From Ascidiaceihabitans sp. (GTDB taxonomy: Bacteria; Pseudomonadota; Alphaproteobacteria; Rhodobacterales; Rhodobacteraceae): a stretch of DNA of 50,296 bases. Below, one piece after another: positions 8,688-16,853 of this stretch. The translations under genes were made by a program, and so were the position numbers. Position 1 is the stretch's first letter. Each line of letters begins with the position of its first letter. Under the pieces are notes generated by a model, which was given only the letters and a program-made list of their open reading frames with translations, was not told the DNA's origin and ran no database searches. The stretch covers positions 1 through 50,296 of the forward strand of contig JAQXDI010000050.1 in assembly GCA_029251465.1 (NCBI GenBank), in the 5' to 3' direction.

Positions 8688-9469
8688 CGGATTTGCGTCG
8701 TCGCGCTCATCATTTGGTCAGCAGCAGAGATGACCTTGGCGTTCATTTCGTAACCGCGTTGTGCCTCGATCAGTTCCGTGACTTCACGCACGGCATCGAC
8801 CGAACTGTCTTCCAAATATCCTTGGCGAAGTGTGCCTAGGCCATTTTCTCCAGGATTTGAAATCAGCGCGGGTCCGGAAGCCTCTGTTTCTGAAAACAAG
8901 TTGCTGCCGAGCGCCTCGAGGCCTTTTGCATTGGTAAAGCCGGACAAAGTGAATTGTCCCAAAAGTTGCGCTTCGGATGTGTCTAGAAAATAGGCGTAAA
9001 CTTCGCCATCCCCGTTGATGGAAATACTGCGTGCGTCAGACGGAATCACAATTTCGGGTGCAACAGGATAGCCGTCTGATGTGACGATCAATCCTTCGCC
9101 TGTCCGTTTCAATCCGCCGTCGCGAGTATACGCAGATGCGCCAGAAGGCAGTGTGATTTCCAGATAACCATTGCCGTCAATGGCGACATCCAGATCGGCG
9201 CCAGTTGCAGATAGGGAACCTTGGGCCAAATGCATCGAGACGGCCGCGGGTCGCACCCCAAGACCAAGCTGCACACCCGTTGGCAAAACAGTTCCATCAG
9301 ACGCGTTTACTGCGCCGGCCCGTGCGCGTTGTTCGTAATGCAAATCGGCGAATTCCGCACGACGGGCATTGTAGCCCGTGGTGCTCATGTTCGCGAGGTT
9401 GTTCGAGATCGTCTCGACCCGTGTTTGCTGCGCTGCCATACCTGTGGCCGCAATTTGAAGTGCTCGCAT
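8684..9469 (-). CDS. flgG: Flagellar distal rod protein FlgG
   Basis: FlgG builds the distal rod. The 261 residues match the family length. The N terminus has the rod/hook signature around residues 9-35 (GMAAQQTRVETISNNLANMS followed by TTGYNARRAEF). A TGADLDVAIDGNGYLEI segment and the conserved YTRDGGLKRTGEGLIVTSDG follow. The C terminus has the paired signature VREVTELIEAQRGYEMNAKV. A clear AGGAGG lies seven bases before the ATG. It follows flgF by 19 bp in the leftward operon and overlaps flgA. Confidence 0.97.
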   Translation of the reverse strand: MRALQIAATGMAAQQTRVETISNNLANMSTTGYNARRAEFADLHYEQRARAGAVNASDGTVLPTGVQLGLGVRPAAVSMHLAQGSLSATGADLDVAIDGNGYLEITLPSGASAYTRDGGLKRTGEGLIVTSDGYPVAPEIVIPSDARSISINGDGEVYAYFLDTSEAQLLGQFTLSGFTNAKGLEALGSNLFSETEASGPALISNPGENGLGTLRQGYLEDSSVDAVREVTELIEAQRGYEMNAKVISAADQMMSATTQIR

Positions 9470-9488
9470 GTCTGCCTCCTATCGGGAA

Positions 9489-10202
9489 TTATTTGGTGAG
9501 TGTTTCAAGCGCGGATCGCACACGTTTGTCTTCGCTTTCGAGAAAGCTTTGGCCCATTTCATAGGCGCGTTGGACTTCGATCATCCGCGCTAATTGTGAG
9601 ACGGCGTTCACATTGGAATTTTCGACAAAGCCTTGCAGAACGCGCGCGTTTTTAGCCGGTTCATACCCATCGTCTGCGCGGAACATGACGCCGTCTTCGC
9701 GGATCATATTTAACGGTTCGGTGGGTTCGACCAATCCGAGCTGGCCAACCAAATTGCCATCCGCACTTAGCGTGCCATCGCTTGACACAGCGATGCTACC
9801 GACACCGGGCGGAATAAAGACTGGGGCACCGCCGGCATCCAAAACTCGAAACCCGTCCATGGTGACCAGATCACCATCCGCATTGGGTGAAAATGCGCCG
9901 TTGCGGGTCAATCGTTCGCCTTGGGGCGTTTCGATTAAAAAGTATCCATCGCCTTCAACCGCAAAGTCAAACGTTCCGCCTGTTTGTGCCAAAGTGCCTT
10001 GCAGGTAGTTCGTTTTTCCAACGTTCCCTTGGCCCATTGATAGAGACGGCCCATCCCGAATTGCTATGACATATTCGGAAAAAATAACACCTTCTTCGCG
10101 AAAACCTGTGGTGGCTGCGTTCGCAATATTGTTCGCGACAACCTGCATTTCGCGCATCAAACCTGATTGGCGTGTTATCGTTGTGTAACCTGTGTTGTCC
10201 AT
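9489..10202 (-). CDS. flgF: Flagellar proximal rod protein FlgF
   Basis: FlgF is a proximal rod subunit. The product has 237 residues. The N-terminal rod signature is REMQVVANNIANAATTGFRE (about residues 18-37), the middle has the GDGYFLIETPQGERLTRNG segment, and the C-terminal helix has SQLARMIEVQRAYEMGQSF. A GGAG ribosome site lies inside the end of fliQ. Only one base separates the fliQ stop from this start, so the two are tightly coupled. Confidence 0.95.
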   Translation of the reverse strand: MDNTGYTTITRQSGLMREMQVVANNIANAATTGFREEGVIFSEYVIAIRDGPSLSMGQGNVGKTNYLQGTLAQTGGTFDFAVEGDGYFLIETPQGERLTRNGAFSPNADGDLVTMDGFRVLDAGGAPVFIPPGVGSIAVSSDGTLSADGNLVGQLGLVEPTEPLNMIREDGVMFRADDGYEPAKNARVLQGFVENSNVNAVSQLARMIEVQRAYEMGQSFLESEDKRVRSALETLTK

Positions 10203-10203
10203 T

Positions 10204-10473
10204 TTATGCTCCGATAATCAGCGGGATGATGCGTTCGTGGAAAAACGACACGAGCGTTTGCGTCATGAACCCCATCGACATCCAGAAAACGACGATGATG
10301 GCGGCCAGCTTTGGCACAAACGTCAGCGTCATTTCTTGGATTGAGGTTAATGCTTGAACGAGGCCAATTGTGACGCCGGCAACAAGAGCAACAACGAGAA
10401 TTGGGATCGAAATAACGACCGCAACCCACAAGCCTTGGCGCAAAGTATCAAAAAAGATGACCTCGTTGAGCAT
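10204..10473 (-). CDS. fliQ: Flagellar export protein FliQ
   Basis: FliQ is a small two-helix subunit of the FliPQR export channel. The 89-residue product has two long hydrophobic hairpin segments, roughly residues 14-40 and 52-75, with the family-typical GLVQALTSIQEMTLTFVPK loop between them. The start overlaps the fliE stop by one base (TGATG). In this operon fliQ sits between fliE and flgF, apart from fliR, which is on the opposite strand. Confidence 0.96.
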   Translation of the reverse strand: MLNEVIFFDTLRQGLWVAVVISIPILVVALVAGVTIGLVQALTSIQEMTLTFVPKLAAIIVVFWMSMGFMTQTLVSFFHERIIPLIIGA

Positions 10474-10757
10474 CAGACAGGCATCCGCAAAATTTCTTGA
10501 TAGGCTTCGACAACCTTGTTGCGGACGGTCACTGCTGTTTCCACCGCCAGTTCGGTTTGCGCCAAGGCTTGGACCAATGCGTGAGGGTCTGCATCGCCGA
10601 TCATGGCTGTCTTGGATGTGTTTTCACCGCGCGCCAATGTTTCCGCGAAATCCATAGCTACGTTGCCAAGAACGCCGCCTGGCCCACCCGCTGCGGGGTC
10701 TGTGGCAGGTTTAGATGCTGCGTACTTTTGTACGGCTGAAATTGCATTGATATCCAT
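10473..10757 (-). CDS. fliE: Flagellar hook-basal body complex protein FliE
   Basis: FliE joins the MS ring to the rod. I start it at the ATG at 10757 (MDINAISAVQ, 94 residues), because AGAAAGGA lies just upstream; the frame is open for eight more codons from a TTG. The N-terminal part is low-complexity, and the conserved C-terminal segment is present: DPHALVQALAQTELAVETAV followed by TVRNKVVEAYQEILRMPV. The terminal YQEIMRMPV-like ending is the hallmark of the family. It lies 37 bp after flgC. Confidence 0.94.
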   Translation of the reverse strand: MDINAISAVQKYAASKPATDPAAGGPGGVLGNVAMDFAETLARGENTSKTAMIGDADPHALVQALAQTELAVETAVTVRNKVVEAYQEILRMPV

Positions 10758-10794
10758 TCTGGATGTCCTTTCTGTTCCCAAATCTGGGTTGTGT

Positions 10795-11187
10795 TTATCG
10801 GCGGAGGAGTTCCATCAAACTGCCCGACATCTTGCGGGCTTGTTCGAACATTTTTAGATTTGCTTCATAGCTACGTTGCGCTTCTCGCGCGTCGGCAAGC
10901 TCAATTAAAAGATCAACATTCGATCCATCATAGTGACCTGTGTCATCTGACAATGGATGCGCAGGGTCATAGATTCGCTCTAGATCTGTGGTGTCCAAAT
11001 TCACGCGGCCAGTTTCAACGCGAGATACTGAATCACCTGCACCGAAAGCTGTCTCAAATAAAATGGTCTTACGACGATATCCCGGCGTATCTGCGTTTGA
11101 GATATTCTCTGAAAGGTGCCGCAGTCGTGCAGCCTGCGCTTGCAATCCGCTTGATGACACACTGAGTGATTTTGAAAATTCGCTCAT
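10795..11187 (-). CDS. flgC: Flagellar proximal rod protein FlgC
   Basis: FlgC is a proximal rod subunit. The product is 130 residues, the usual size. The N terminus carries LSVSSSGLQAQAARLRHLSE and then NISNADTPGYRRK. The C terminus has the characteristic GSNVDLLIELADAREAQRSY helix. AGGAAAT precedes the ATG. It follows flgB by eight bases. Confidence 0.95.
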   Translation of the reverse strand: MSEFSKSLSVSSSGLQAQAARLRHLSENISNADTPGYRRKTILFETAFGAGDSVSRVETGRVNLDTTDLERIYDPAHPLSDDTGHYDGSNVDLLIELADAREAQRSYEANLKMFEQARKMSGSLMELLRR

Positions 11188-11195
11188 TTGATTTC

Positions 11196-11579
11196 CTATC
11201 TGCGGCCAAGCGCGGAACGAAGAATGCCCAGCGATGACTTGTAGATCGCAAGAGCACGATCGTGTTGACGAACGGTATCGGTGGCCTTGAGCATTTCCTG
11301 TTCAATGGACACGGTATTTCCATCGGGCGACGCCATAGCGCGCTGATCTATCGGGGTTGAATTGCCATTCGCAGAAACACCGTTCAAATGTTTGCTGCGG
11401 GTTGCCCGTTGCAAACTAGATCCGTCGTTTTCATAGGCGGCTTTGAACGCAGGAATATCACGTGCGATATATCCTGGCGTATCAGCATTCGCCACATTTT
11501 GCGCAATCAATGCTTGGCGTTGACCAGCATGTGTTGCCATGGCGTGCGATATCTTAAAGACATCTAAGTTTTCAAACAT
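11196..11579 (-). CDS. flgB: Flagellar proximal rod protein FlgB
   Basis: FlgB is the cell-proximal rod subunit and the first gene of the leftward flgB-flgC-fliE-fliQ-flgF-flgG-flgA-flgH-fliL operon. I take the ATG at 11579 (MFENLDVFKI, 127 residues) because GAGGGAGA lies upstream; the frame runs nine codons further. The rod signature GQRQALIAQNVANADTPGYI is at about residues 20-39, and the C-terminal part has EQEMLKATDTVRQHDRALAIYKSS. Confidence 0.94.
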   Translation of the reverse strand: MFENLDVFKISHAMATHAGQRQALIAQNVANADTPGYIARDIPAFKAAYENDGSSLQRATRSKHLNGVSANGNSTPIDQRAMASPDGNTVSIEQEMLKATDTVRQHDRALAIYKSSLGILRSALGRR

Positions 11580-11661
11580 CGGGGCTTCTCCCTCGAGCAA
11601 TCTCAATCAAGGCTTAACCCTGATTCCTTTAGAAAGAGTGTGAGATTTGTGGAGGATTGTA
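11580..11661. promoter_or_regulatory. Divergent promoter region between flgB and fliI
   Basis: These 82 bp must drive the nine-gene rod/ring operon leftward and fliI rightward. It contains TTAACC (11614-11619), the kind of half-site reported for CtrA in alphaproteobacteria, but no second TTAA at the proper seven-base spacing. I see no convincing -35/-10 pair. Call it regulatory by position only. Confidence 0.35.
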
Positions 11662-13014
11662 ATGAATCGCGAAAACACCTTATTGACGATGCGATCACAG
11701 TTGACGCGGCTAAGGCCTGTGCGTTCGGTCGGGCGCGTATCTGGCGTCACAGGCGGTGTCGTCATTATCACCGGCTTGGCAGATCAAGCCTGCATCGGTG
11801 ATCGCATTAAAGTCATGCGTGAAGATGCGGAAGTCTTGAAAGGCGAGGTGGTTCAGCTTGCGGGTAGCACCTTAACAATGCTTCCAGATGGCGAATTAGA
11901 AGGGATCGCATTGGGTGATCGTGCGACTGTGCACAGTGCAGCGATGGTTGCGCCTTGTGATGCCTGGATTGGTCGTATTGTCGATCCGGATGGGCAACCA
12001 TTGGATGGGCGAAACTTGAGAAACGGATTTGCTGCGCGCCCGTTGCGTGCATCCCCTCCACCACCGGCACAAAGACGAGCGATGGGCGAGCGGCTGTCGA
12101 CCGGATTGGCCGCATTCAATACTGTCTTACCCATTGTGAAGGGGCAGAGAATTGGGCTGTTTGCCGGCTCAGGCGTTGGGAAATCCAGCCTGTTAGGCGC
12201 GCTCGCTCAGCACATGCAGGCAGATGTCGTTGTAATTGCAATGATTGGTGAGCGGGGGCGTGAAGTACGTCATTTTGTTGACAGTGTCCTTGGCGAAGAG
12301 GGTTTAAAAAGATCAGTTGTTGTTGCCGCGACATCTGACCAATCCGCTTTGGTGCGACGACGATGCGCTTGGACAGCCATGGCGGTCGCAGAACATTTCC
12401 GCGACGAAGGTAAATCCGTTCTGTTCCTCGCAGATTCTATCACCCGTTTTGCTGAAGCGCACCGCGAAGTGGCAGTGGCAGCAGGTGAAGCGCCAGTTTT
12501 GCGAGGGCACCCACCATCGACGTCTCACTTGATTATGTCACTTTGTGAACGCGCTGGGCCCGGCACCGAAGAGCAAGGAGACATAACAGGGGTCTTCAGC
12601 GTTTTGGTTGCGGGATCGGATATGGATGAGCCAATCGCAGATGTCCTGCGCGGCGTTCTGGATGGGCATGTTGTCCTGGATCGTACGATTGCAGAGCGCG
12701 GGAGATATCCTGCCGTGGATTTGTTGAAATCTGTTTCACGCAGCTTACCGGCTGCAGCAACACCTGAGCAAAACGAAACCATCCAGAAAATGCGAAAAAT
12801 TGTAAGCGTTTATGAACGAAACGAAATGATGATTACGGCTGGTCTGTACGCCCAAGGGAGTGACCCAGAAATCGATTTAGCTATCCAGTTATGGCCTGAG
12901 TTTGAGGGATTTCTCGCAAAATTAGATACGCAAGGAATCGATCATTGTTTCGATCAGATCAACTTGATTCTACGCAGGGCTCAATCGAAGAGTTCGCAGG
13001 TTTTGACGCGTTGA
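11662..13014 (+). CDS. fliI: Flagellum-specific ATPase FliI
   Basis: FliI is the cytoplasmic ATPase that energises flagellar export. The 450-residue product starts at ATG 11662, preceded by GGAGG; the upstream TTG at 11647 is rejected. The beta-barrel N-terminal domain precedes a P loop GSGVGKS at residues 169-175. The catalytic-Glu region MIGERGREVRHFVD, the Walker B-type strand SVLFLADSITRFAEAHREVA, and the family stretch RGHPPSTSHLIMSLCERAG follow. The gene stands alone: it diverges from flgB and converges on DUF1217 (13032), so it is probably monocistronic. Confidence 0.97.
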   Translation: MNRENTLLTMRSQLTRLRPVRSVGRVSGVTGGVVIITGLADQACIGDRIKVMREDAEVLKGEVVQLAGSTLTMLPDGELEGIALGDRATVHSAAMVAPCDAWIGRIVDPDGQPLDGRNLRNGFAARPLRASPPPPAQRRAMGERLSTGLAAFNTVLPIVKGQRIGLFAGSGVGKSSLLGALAQHMQADVVVIAMIGERGREVRHFVDSVLGEEGLKRSVVVAATSDQSALVRRRCAWTAMAVAEHFRDEGKSVLFLADSITRFAEAHREVAVAAGEAPVLRGHPPSTSHLIMSLCERAGPGTEEQGDITGVFSVLVAGSDMDEPIADVLRGVLDGHVVLDRTIAERGRYPAVDLLKSVSRSLPAAATPEQNETIQKMRKIVSVYERNEMMITAGLYAQGSDPEIDLAIQLWPEFEGFLAKLDTQGIDHCFDQINLILRRAQSKSSQVLTR

Positions 13015-13031
13015 GATTGAAGAAACGAAAT

Positions 13032-13820
13032 CTAGCTTTGCAATAAGGTCAACGCAATCGCAGCTGAAGATGCCCCAGTACCGATTGAGTTGATTTGCGC
13101 CCTTGCCAGATATTGAGTAACCAAGTTTTCGACTTTTTCGGGGTCGGTGAATTGCGCTGCACTCGAGCTCCCAAAAATCGATTGCGCTCGATCTTGGAAA
13201 ATTTCCAACTGTTTGTCGATGTCAACTTGGGCGACAGCGCTTGGCAAACCCAATGCGGTTTCAAACAATGATCGGAGCGGTGGTTGACCCATGATTGTAA
13301 ACCACTTTTGCGCTTCAGATCCTTCTTCACTCACCACTTCCACCAACTCACGTTGTGCGTAAAGCGCGATGCGCATGCTCTCGTCTTGGACACCAGTAGC
13401 AGCTTCAAATTGGTTGACTTGGTATTTTTCGATAATTTCGTCACTAAATAACGAGATCCCAGTACGTGTGACTTCTGAAGGACCAAATCCAAAAGCAGCA
13501 ACTAATTCACTATAGCGGGTATCAGTGAAGCGGTTGGCTAAAGCATCGTCAGCAATGCTACCTTCTTCGAGCATTTTTTTGATGAAGAATTTGTTGTCGA
13601 TATCATCGCTCAACCCGAAAGCCCCGAGCGCGACGGTTAGCAACTGCCTATCAGCGACTAAGTCTTCGGCTGATGTGATTTGAGCGATCTTGTCTCTGAA
13701 ATGATCAGTTTCTCGCTGAATTTGGGCGGATTGGCCAAAGGTCTCGAGCTGCGTATCGTAAGTGCGTTGCAAGAAACGCCAACCTGCAACACCACCTGTG
13801 GGAATAACTGGTTGAAACAT
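13032..13820 (-). CDS. DUF1217 family flagellar-cluster protein
   Basis: Soluble, largely helical protein of 262 residues that I assign to the DUF1217 family, which occurs in flagellar regions of alphaproteobacteria. It has no signal peptide. The N terminus GVAGWRFLQRTYDTQLETFG and the repeated patterns FFIKKMLEEGS and LANRFTDTRYSELVAAFGFG are typical of the family. Its function is not established to my knowledge. It lies two bases after flbT and ends the fliC-flaF-flbT leftward block, so co-expression with flagellin is likely. A secretion-related or filament-related role is only a guess. Confidence 0.8.
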   Translation of the reverse strand: MFQPVIPTGGVAGWRFLQRTYDTQLETFGQSAQIQRETDHFRDKIAQITSAEDLVADRQLLTVALGAFGLSDDIDNKFFIKKMLEEGSIADDALANRFTDTRYSELVAAFGFGPSEVTRTGISLFSDEIIEKYQVNQFEAATGVQDESMRIALYAQRELVEVVSEEGSEAQKWFTIMGQPPLRSLFETALGLPSAVAQVDIDKQLEIFQDRAQSIFGSSSAAQFTDPEKVENLVTQYLARAQINSIGTGASSAAIALTLLQS

Positions 13821-13822
13821 AA

Positions 13823-14224
13823 CTAGACTCTCGTAGCCAAAAGCCGATCTTCACGTGGTAGCAAAGAACGCAGGGCCTTGAGGCAGTGATAATGATCTTC
13901 TTTGACTAAAGCGCTGGAAGCGGCATCAAGATGTCGACGACTGTCTAAATCAACAAAAATCTGACTGAGTTCTTCAATGTTTCTGAGCAATGGGAGACGT
14001 GCATCTTCAACTTTTGTGTCACCTGTAAGAACCAATTGAACTGCATAGCACACACGTCGCACTGGCGTTTTGGCATCTTCAGGATGAATGGCATCGCGTA
14101 GTCTTAGAATGTTTGCTGCAGGTGTCATAATTGTCATACGGCTTCGCCGGTCACCATTTTCGATAACGGCACCGTTTATCAGAATCCGTTCTTTTGGACT
14201 AAGTTTGATGATGAGCCCGCTCAT
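13823..14224 (-). CDS. flbT: Flagellin mRNA regulator FlbT
   Basis: In Caulobacter, FlbT binds the flagellin mRNA leader and represses translation until the hook is complete. The 133-residue product matches the family in length. The conserved N terminus LIIKLSPKERILINGAVIEN is present, followed by RMTIMTPAANILRLRDAI and the central VRRVCYAVQLVLTGD. The ATG overlaps the flaF stop by four bases. Its probable target, fliC mRNA, is encoded just upstream in the same block. Confidence 0.94.
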   Translation of the reverse strand: MSGLIIKLSPKERILINGAVIENGDRRSRMTIMTPAANILRLRDAIHPEDAKTPVRRVCYAVQLVLTGDTKVEDARLPLLRNIEELSQIFVDLDSRRHLDAASSALVKEDHYHCLKALRSLLPREDRLLATRV

Positions 14225-14598
14225 GCGACTGCTCCTTCATTTTTCAAGCCACGTAAAACGGCCATATTGATTTCTAGCAATGGCATTACGGATGCTTTTT
14301 CACGTAAGATTTTTGAGGTGTGTTGTGTCGTAAATTCAGACAAATAAAACACCCTTGCTCGCAGTGCTTCCGGCAATTCATTGTCGGCATCGGCAACATC
14401 TATGGCTAGTGTGCTCCAAAGTTTTCGGTTGTCATGCAATGCTTGTGCGTAGTCAGAATAATGCAGGTCGGCAGTTTGAGCGGTTGCGCGTAAACGATGT
14501 GTGAGTTTTGCAATCAAAGCGTATTCCGCGCGCCGCCCTGTTTGGGTTGTTTCGGCATTGGCGGCATATCCGCGTTGAGCTGAAGAAAATGCGTTCAC
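14221..14598 (-). CDS. flaF: Flagellin synthesis activator FlaF
   Basis: FlaF acts with FlbT to control flagellin production and secretion in alphaproteobacteria. The protein has 125 residues. The conserved N terminus AYSS-like (NAFSSAQRGYAANAETTQTG) is followed by RRAEYALIAKLTHRL and the middle LWSTLAIDVADADNELPEAL. The start is a GTG at 14598. It lies 78 bp after fliC, with a strong hairpin in between, and overlaps flbT. Confidence 0.92.
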   Translation of the reverse strand: MNAFSSAQRGYAANAETTQTGRRAEYALIAKLTHRLRATAQTADLHYSDYAQALHDNRKLWSTLAIDVADADNELPEALRARVFYLSEFTTQHTSKILREKASVMPLLEINMAVLRGLKNEGAVA

Positions 14599-14641
14599 GA
14601 TGCTACTTTCATAATGATGAAATCTGAATGTCGTGGGTGTA

Positions 14642-14667
14642 GCTGGGACGCGCTATGACGCCCCAGC
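14642..14667 (-). terminator. Hairpin directly behind fliC
   Basis: Arms 14642-14650 and 14659-14667 can pair over nine positions (one G-U wobble) with an eight-base loop, starting nine bases after the fliC stop. No T-run follows on the minus strand. It is therefore more likely a partial terminator or an RNA 3'-end stabiliser, giving more fliC than flaF/flbT mRNA, than a complete intrinsic terminator. Confidence 0.6.
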
Positions 14668-14676
14668 CAAGCTATT

Positions 14677-15888
14677 TTAACGGAACAAGGACAACAGAGT
14701 TTGTGGTGCTTGGTTCGCGATAGAAAGCGACTGAACACCCAACTGTTGCTGTGTTTGCAACGCTTGCAAACGTGCAGAGACTTCTTCCATATCCGCATCA
14801 ACCATTGAGCCGATACCAGATTTAAGAGAGTCGGTCAGCTTCGAGATGAACTCACCCTGAGTTTGGATCCGACCTTCAACGGAACCGAAGGCTGCTGATG
14901 CGTCAATTGCGGTATCAATCAGTCCTTCGATCGCACCCAAAGCTGCGATTGCATTAGGGCCTGTAGACACGTCGATTGTGTCCAAAGCACCAAGACCACC
15001 AGCGCCTGCGTTTGTGAATTGGCCGCTGATGCTCAGCGAGCCAGTTCCGGTGTTGGTGATGTCCAACTGGCCTGGTGATGCACTGTCGTAGTCCACGGTA
15101 ACGTCTGCATCTGTCGCCTCGATGGCTGTTTTCAGACCGATTGCGACGATGTCCTCGGTGGTTGAAGACGCAGCATCTTTGGCTGTGACCGTGTAAGATA
15201 CACTAAAGTCGCCAACCGTCATGGAAACCTTGTCACCAGCCGCATACGTAGGATCAGCGATGACCACGACACCTGCGTCGTCGGTACCACCAGTCGCATC
15301 CAGGGAGAAGCCGAACGTGTCAGCAGCATCTGCTGATACGCCGTCAGAACCGGTAAAGGCTGCTTTAGCCGTGTACCCACCAGTAGACAGATCTTGCCCG
15401 TCGACCGTAATCGAAGAGGCCGTCACGGTGCCTGCCGCATCCCGATCCAAAGAGGACAGGACATTTGTCGAAGCGAGGTTGCCATTAACAAGGTTCAGAC
15501 CGTTGAACTGAGCTGCACCGACAACCGAAGCAATTTGATCTTTGAGTGCAGATACGTCGTCGTTGATCTTGCCGCGGTCAACGTTGTCTTCTTGTGCGGC
15601 AACGATCTTGCCTTTCATCTCTGTCAACAGATCGGTGATAGATTCGGATGCGTTACGTGCAACCGATACCGATGCTTCACCCAAAGACAGGCTGTCAGAA
15701 ATTGCCTTAAAGCCTTTGACGTCTGCTTCCATGACTTTGGAAATCGCCCAGACAGCAGAGTTGTCTTTTGCGGAAGCGACAGATTTACCTGTCGAAATTT
15801 CGCTTTGTGTTGAAGACAAGCTGCTGTTGATGGACTTTAGAGTTTGCAGTGCAACCATTGCACTGTTGTTTGTAAGAATGCTCGACAT
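14677..15888 (-). CDS. fliC: Flagellin
   Basis: Filament subunit of 403 residues. I start at ATG 15888 (MSSILTNNSAMVALQTL), which has AGGA eight bases upstream; the frame is open for 39 further codons that look non-coding. The N-terminal D0/D1 region (residues 1-140) has the pattern STGKSVASAKDNSAVWAISK and the C-terminal D1/D0 region has MEEVSARLQALQTQQQLGVQ and ends QAPQTLLSLFR. The centre (about 150-310) is Asp/Thr/Gly-rich and is the variable surface region. It leads the fliC-flaF-flbT-DUF1217 block. FlbT/FlaF regulation of its mRNA is expected from family knowledge. Confidence 0.96.
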   Translation of the reverse strand: MSSILTNNSAMVALQTLKSINSSLSSTQSEISTGKSVASAKDNSAVWAISKVMEADVKGFKAISDSLSLGEASVSVARNASESITDLLTEMKGKIVAAQEDNVDRGKINDDVSALKDQIASVVGAAQFNGLNLVNGNLASTNVLSSLDRDAAGTVTASSITVDGQDLSTGGYTAKAAFTGSDGVSADAADTFGFSLDATGGTDDAGVVVIADPTYAAGDKVSMTVGDFSVSYTVTAKDAASSTTEDIVAIGLKTAIEATDADVTVDYDSASPGQLDITNTGTGSLSISGQFTNAGAGGLGALDTIDVSTGPNAIAALGAIEGLIDTAIDASAAFGSVEGRIQTQGEFISKLTDSLKSGIGSMVDADMEEVSARLQALQTQQQLGVQSLSIANQAPQTLLSLFR

Positions 15889-16104
15889 TTGCATTTTCCT
15901 TTTTCGCGGCGCTTTGCGCCAAGTTGGTTTCTCGCCTCTGTAAGGCGAACAAGATGTCGTTCTGACCGATACAAATTCCGGGTTTCCGGTTTTGTGCCAC
16001 TCCAATCAGAGTGCACCCCAACTTTAAGTGTGCAAATGCTAATGTTTTCCTAAACCTCTTTCCTGCTTTATCGCAGATTTGAATCAATCCGAGATGACCG
16101 CGAG
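15889..16104. promoter_or_regulatory. fliC leader and promoter region
   Basis: This 216-bp gap lies between the FlgN-like gene and fliC, both leftward. It should hold the fliC promoter and the 5' leader that FlbT acts on in related bacteria. I found no full CtrA box and no complete sigma-54 or sigma-28 promoter. A TGGCAC is present on the minus strand (15994-15999), but the matching GC element is absent. AGGA for fliC is at the gene-proximal end. Confidence 0.35.
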
Positions 16105-16461
16105 TTACGCACGACGTTCTACTGTTTGCTCTTGGTGTAGAACGATGCTGTTTTTGCGACCTTGTGCATCATAGGTCTCTAGTGTCTTGCGAATTCGGCG
16201 CATCGTGGCCAAGCGTCGTGCAACCGTACGAATACCATCTAGAGCTGAATGTAGCAGCTCCTGATTTCGCTCAACTTTCGAATTCAAATTCTCTAATTCC
16301 GTGCGATCGACGGCCTCTTGGTCATTGAGCGTATCAATGAGCGATTCTTTTTGCGCCATAAGCCGGCCAATTTGGTCGATGTCTCCCGTCAATAAGGCCG
16401 CGCGCTCAGCATCTAGTAGGTCATCTAGCGAATCGATCGTATCTTGAATCATATCATCCAT
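16105..16461 (-). CDS. FlgN-like export chaperone candidate
   Basis: A 118-residue, fully helical protein with no signal peptide. Composition and heptad-like pattern (SLDDLLDAERAALLTGDIDQ, then MAQKESLIDTLND) resemble the FlgN family of hook-filament junction chaperones. A basic C-terminal stretch has RLATMRRIRKTLETYD. Its start lies inside the end of flgJ (eight-base overlap), so translation is coupled. The FlgN assignment rests on the N-terminal AERAALLTGDID-like signature and on position; flgK and flgL, the expected clients, are outside this window. Confidence 0.7.
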   Translation of the reverse strand: MDDMIQDTIDSLDDLLDAERAALLTGDIDQIGRLMAQKESLIDTLNDQEAVDRTELENLNSKVERNQELLHSALDGIRTVARRLATMRRIRKTLETYDAQGRKNSIVLHQEQTVERRA

Positions 16462-16738
16462 TTTTCTGGTGCTCCTTTAGGGCATTAAATAGCGATTCAG
16501 AAAGCCCGATTCCTCCGGCCTCCACCATCGCTTTGGCTTGTTCTAAAACGAGAAATGATGCGAATTGGTCCTCGCCTGATCCACCGCCAAAACTCTCGCG
16601 GGATTGACCGAAGCCTGCAGATTTCAACATCTCCGCCAGAAATGTTGCTTCCAATTCTTTGGCCGCCGCTTGCAATGCATCATTGCGATTAACAGGTGCA
16701 GGTTTAACCGCCGTTTCGGCGGACAGCGCGTTGATCAT
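16454..16738 (-). CDS. flgJ: Rod-binding protein FlgJ, muramidase domain absent
   Basis: Rod cap/scaffold protein. I start at ATG 16738 (MINALSAETA, 94 residues), preceded by AAGGAAA; the 38-codon upstream extension looks spurious. The rod-binding signature AAKELEATFLAEMLKSAGFG is at about residues 25-44, followed by EDQFASFLVLEQAKAMVEAGG. The protein ends where the enterobacterial version would continue into a glucosaminidase domain. Single-domain FlgJ is usual in alphaproteobacteria, and a separate transglycosylase (1953-2675) can supply the wall-cutting step. It diverges from fliK. Confidence 0.9.
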   Translation of the reverse strand: MINALSAETAVKPAPVNRNDALQAAAKELEATFLAEMLKSAGFGQSRESFGGGSGEDQFASFLVLEQAKAMVEAGGIGLSESLFNALKEHQKNG

Positions 16739-16853
16739 GTCGATTTCCTTCAATTCGATGTATTTTGTCGACCATGCCCGCAAACCGGTAAAGAACTGGT
16801 AACCACCAATCAGCATAGTGCACCCAATCGAGGAAGGAATCCCAGAGTACACT

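Noticed and set aside
15994..15999. Possible sigma-54 promoter (TGGCAC) before fliC
   Set aside because: The downstream TTGC-type element at the required distance is absent.
15889..16005. N-terminal extension of flagellin
   Set aside because: Flagellins start with the MSSILTN-type sequence at 15888, which has its own ribosome site; the extension is basic and unlike any flagellin.
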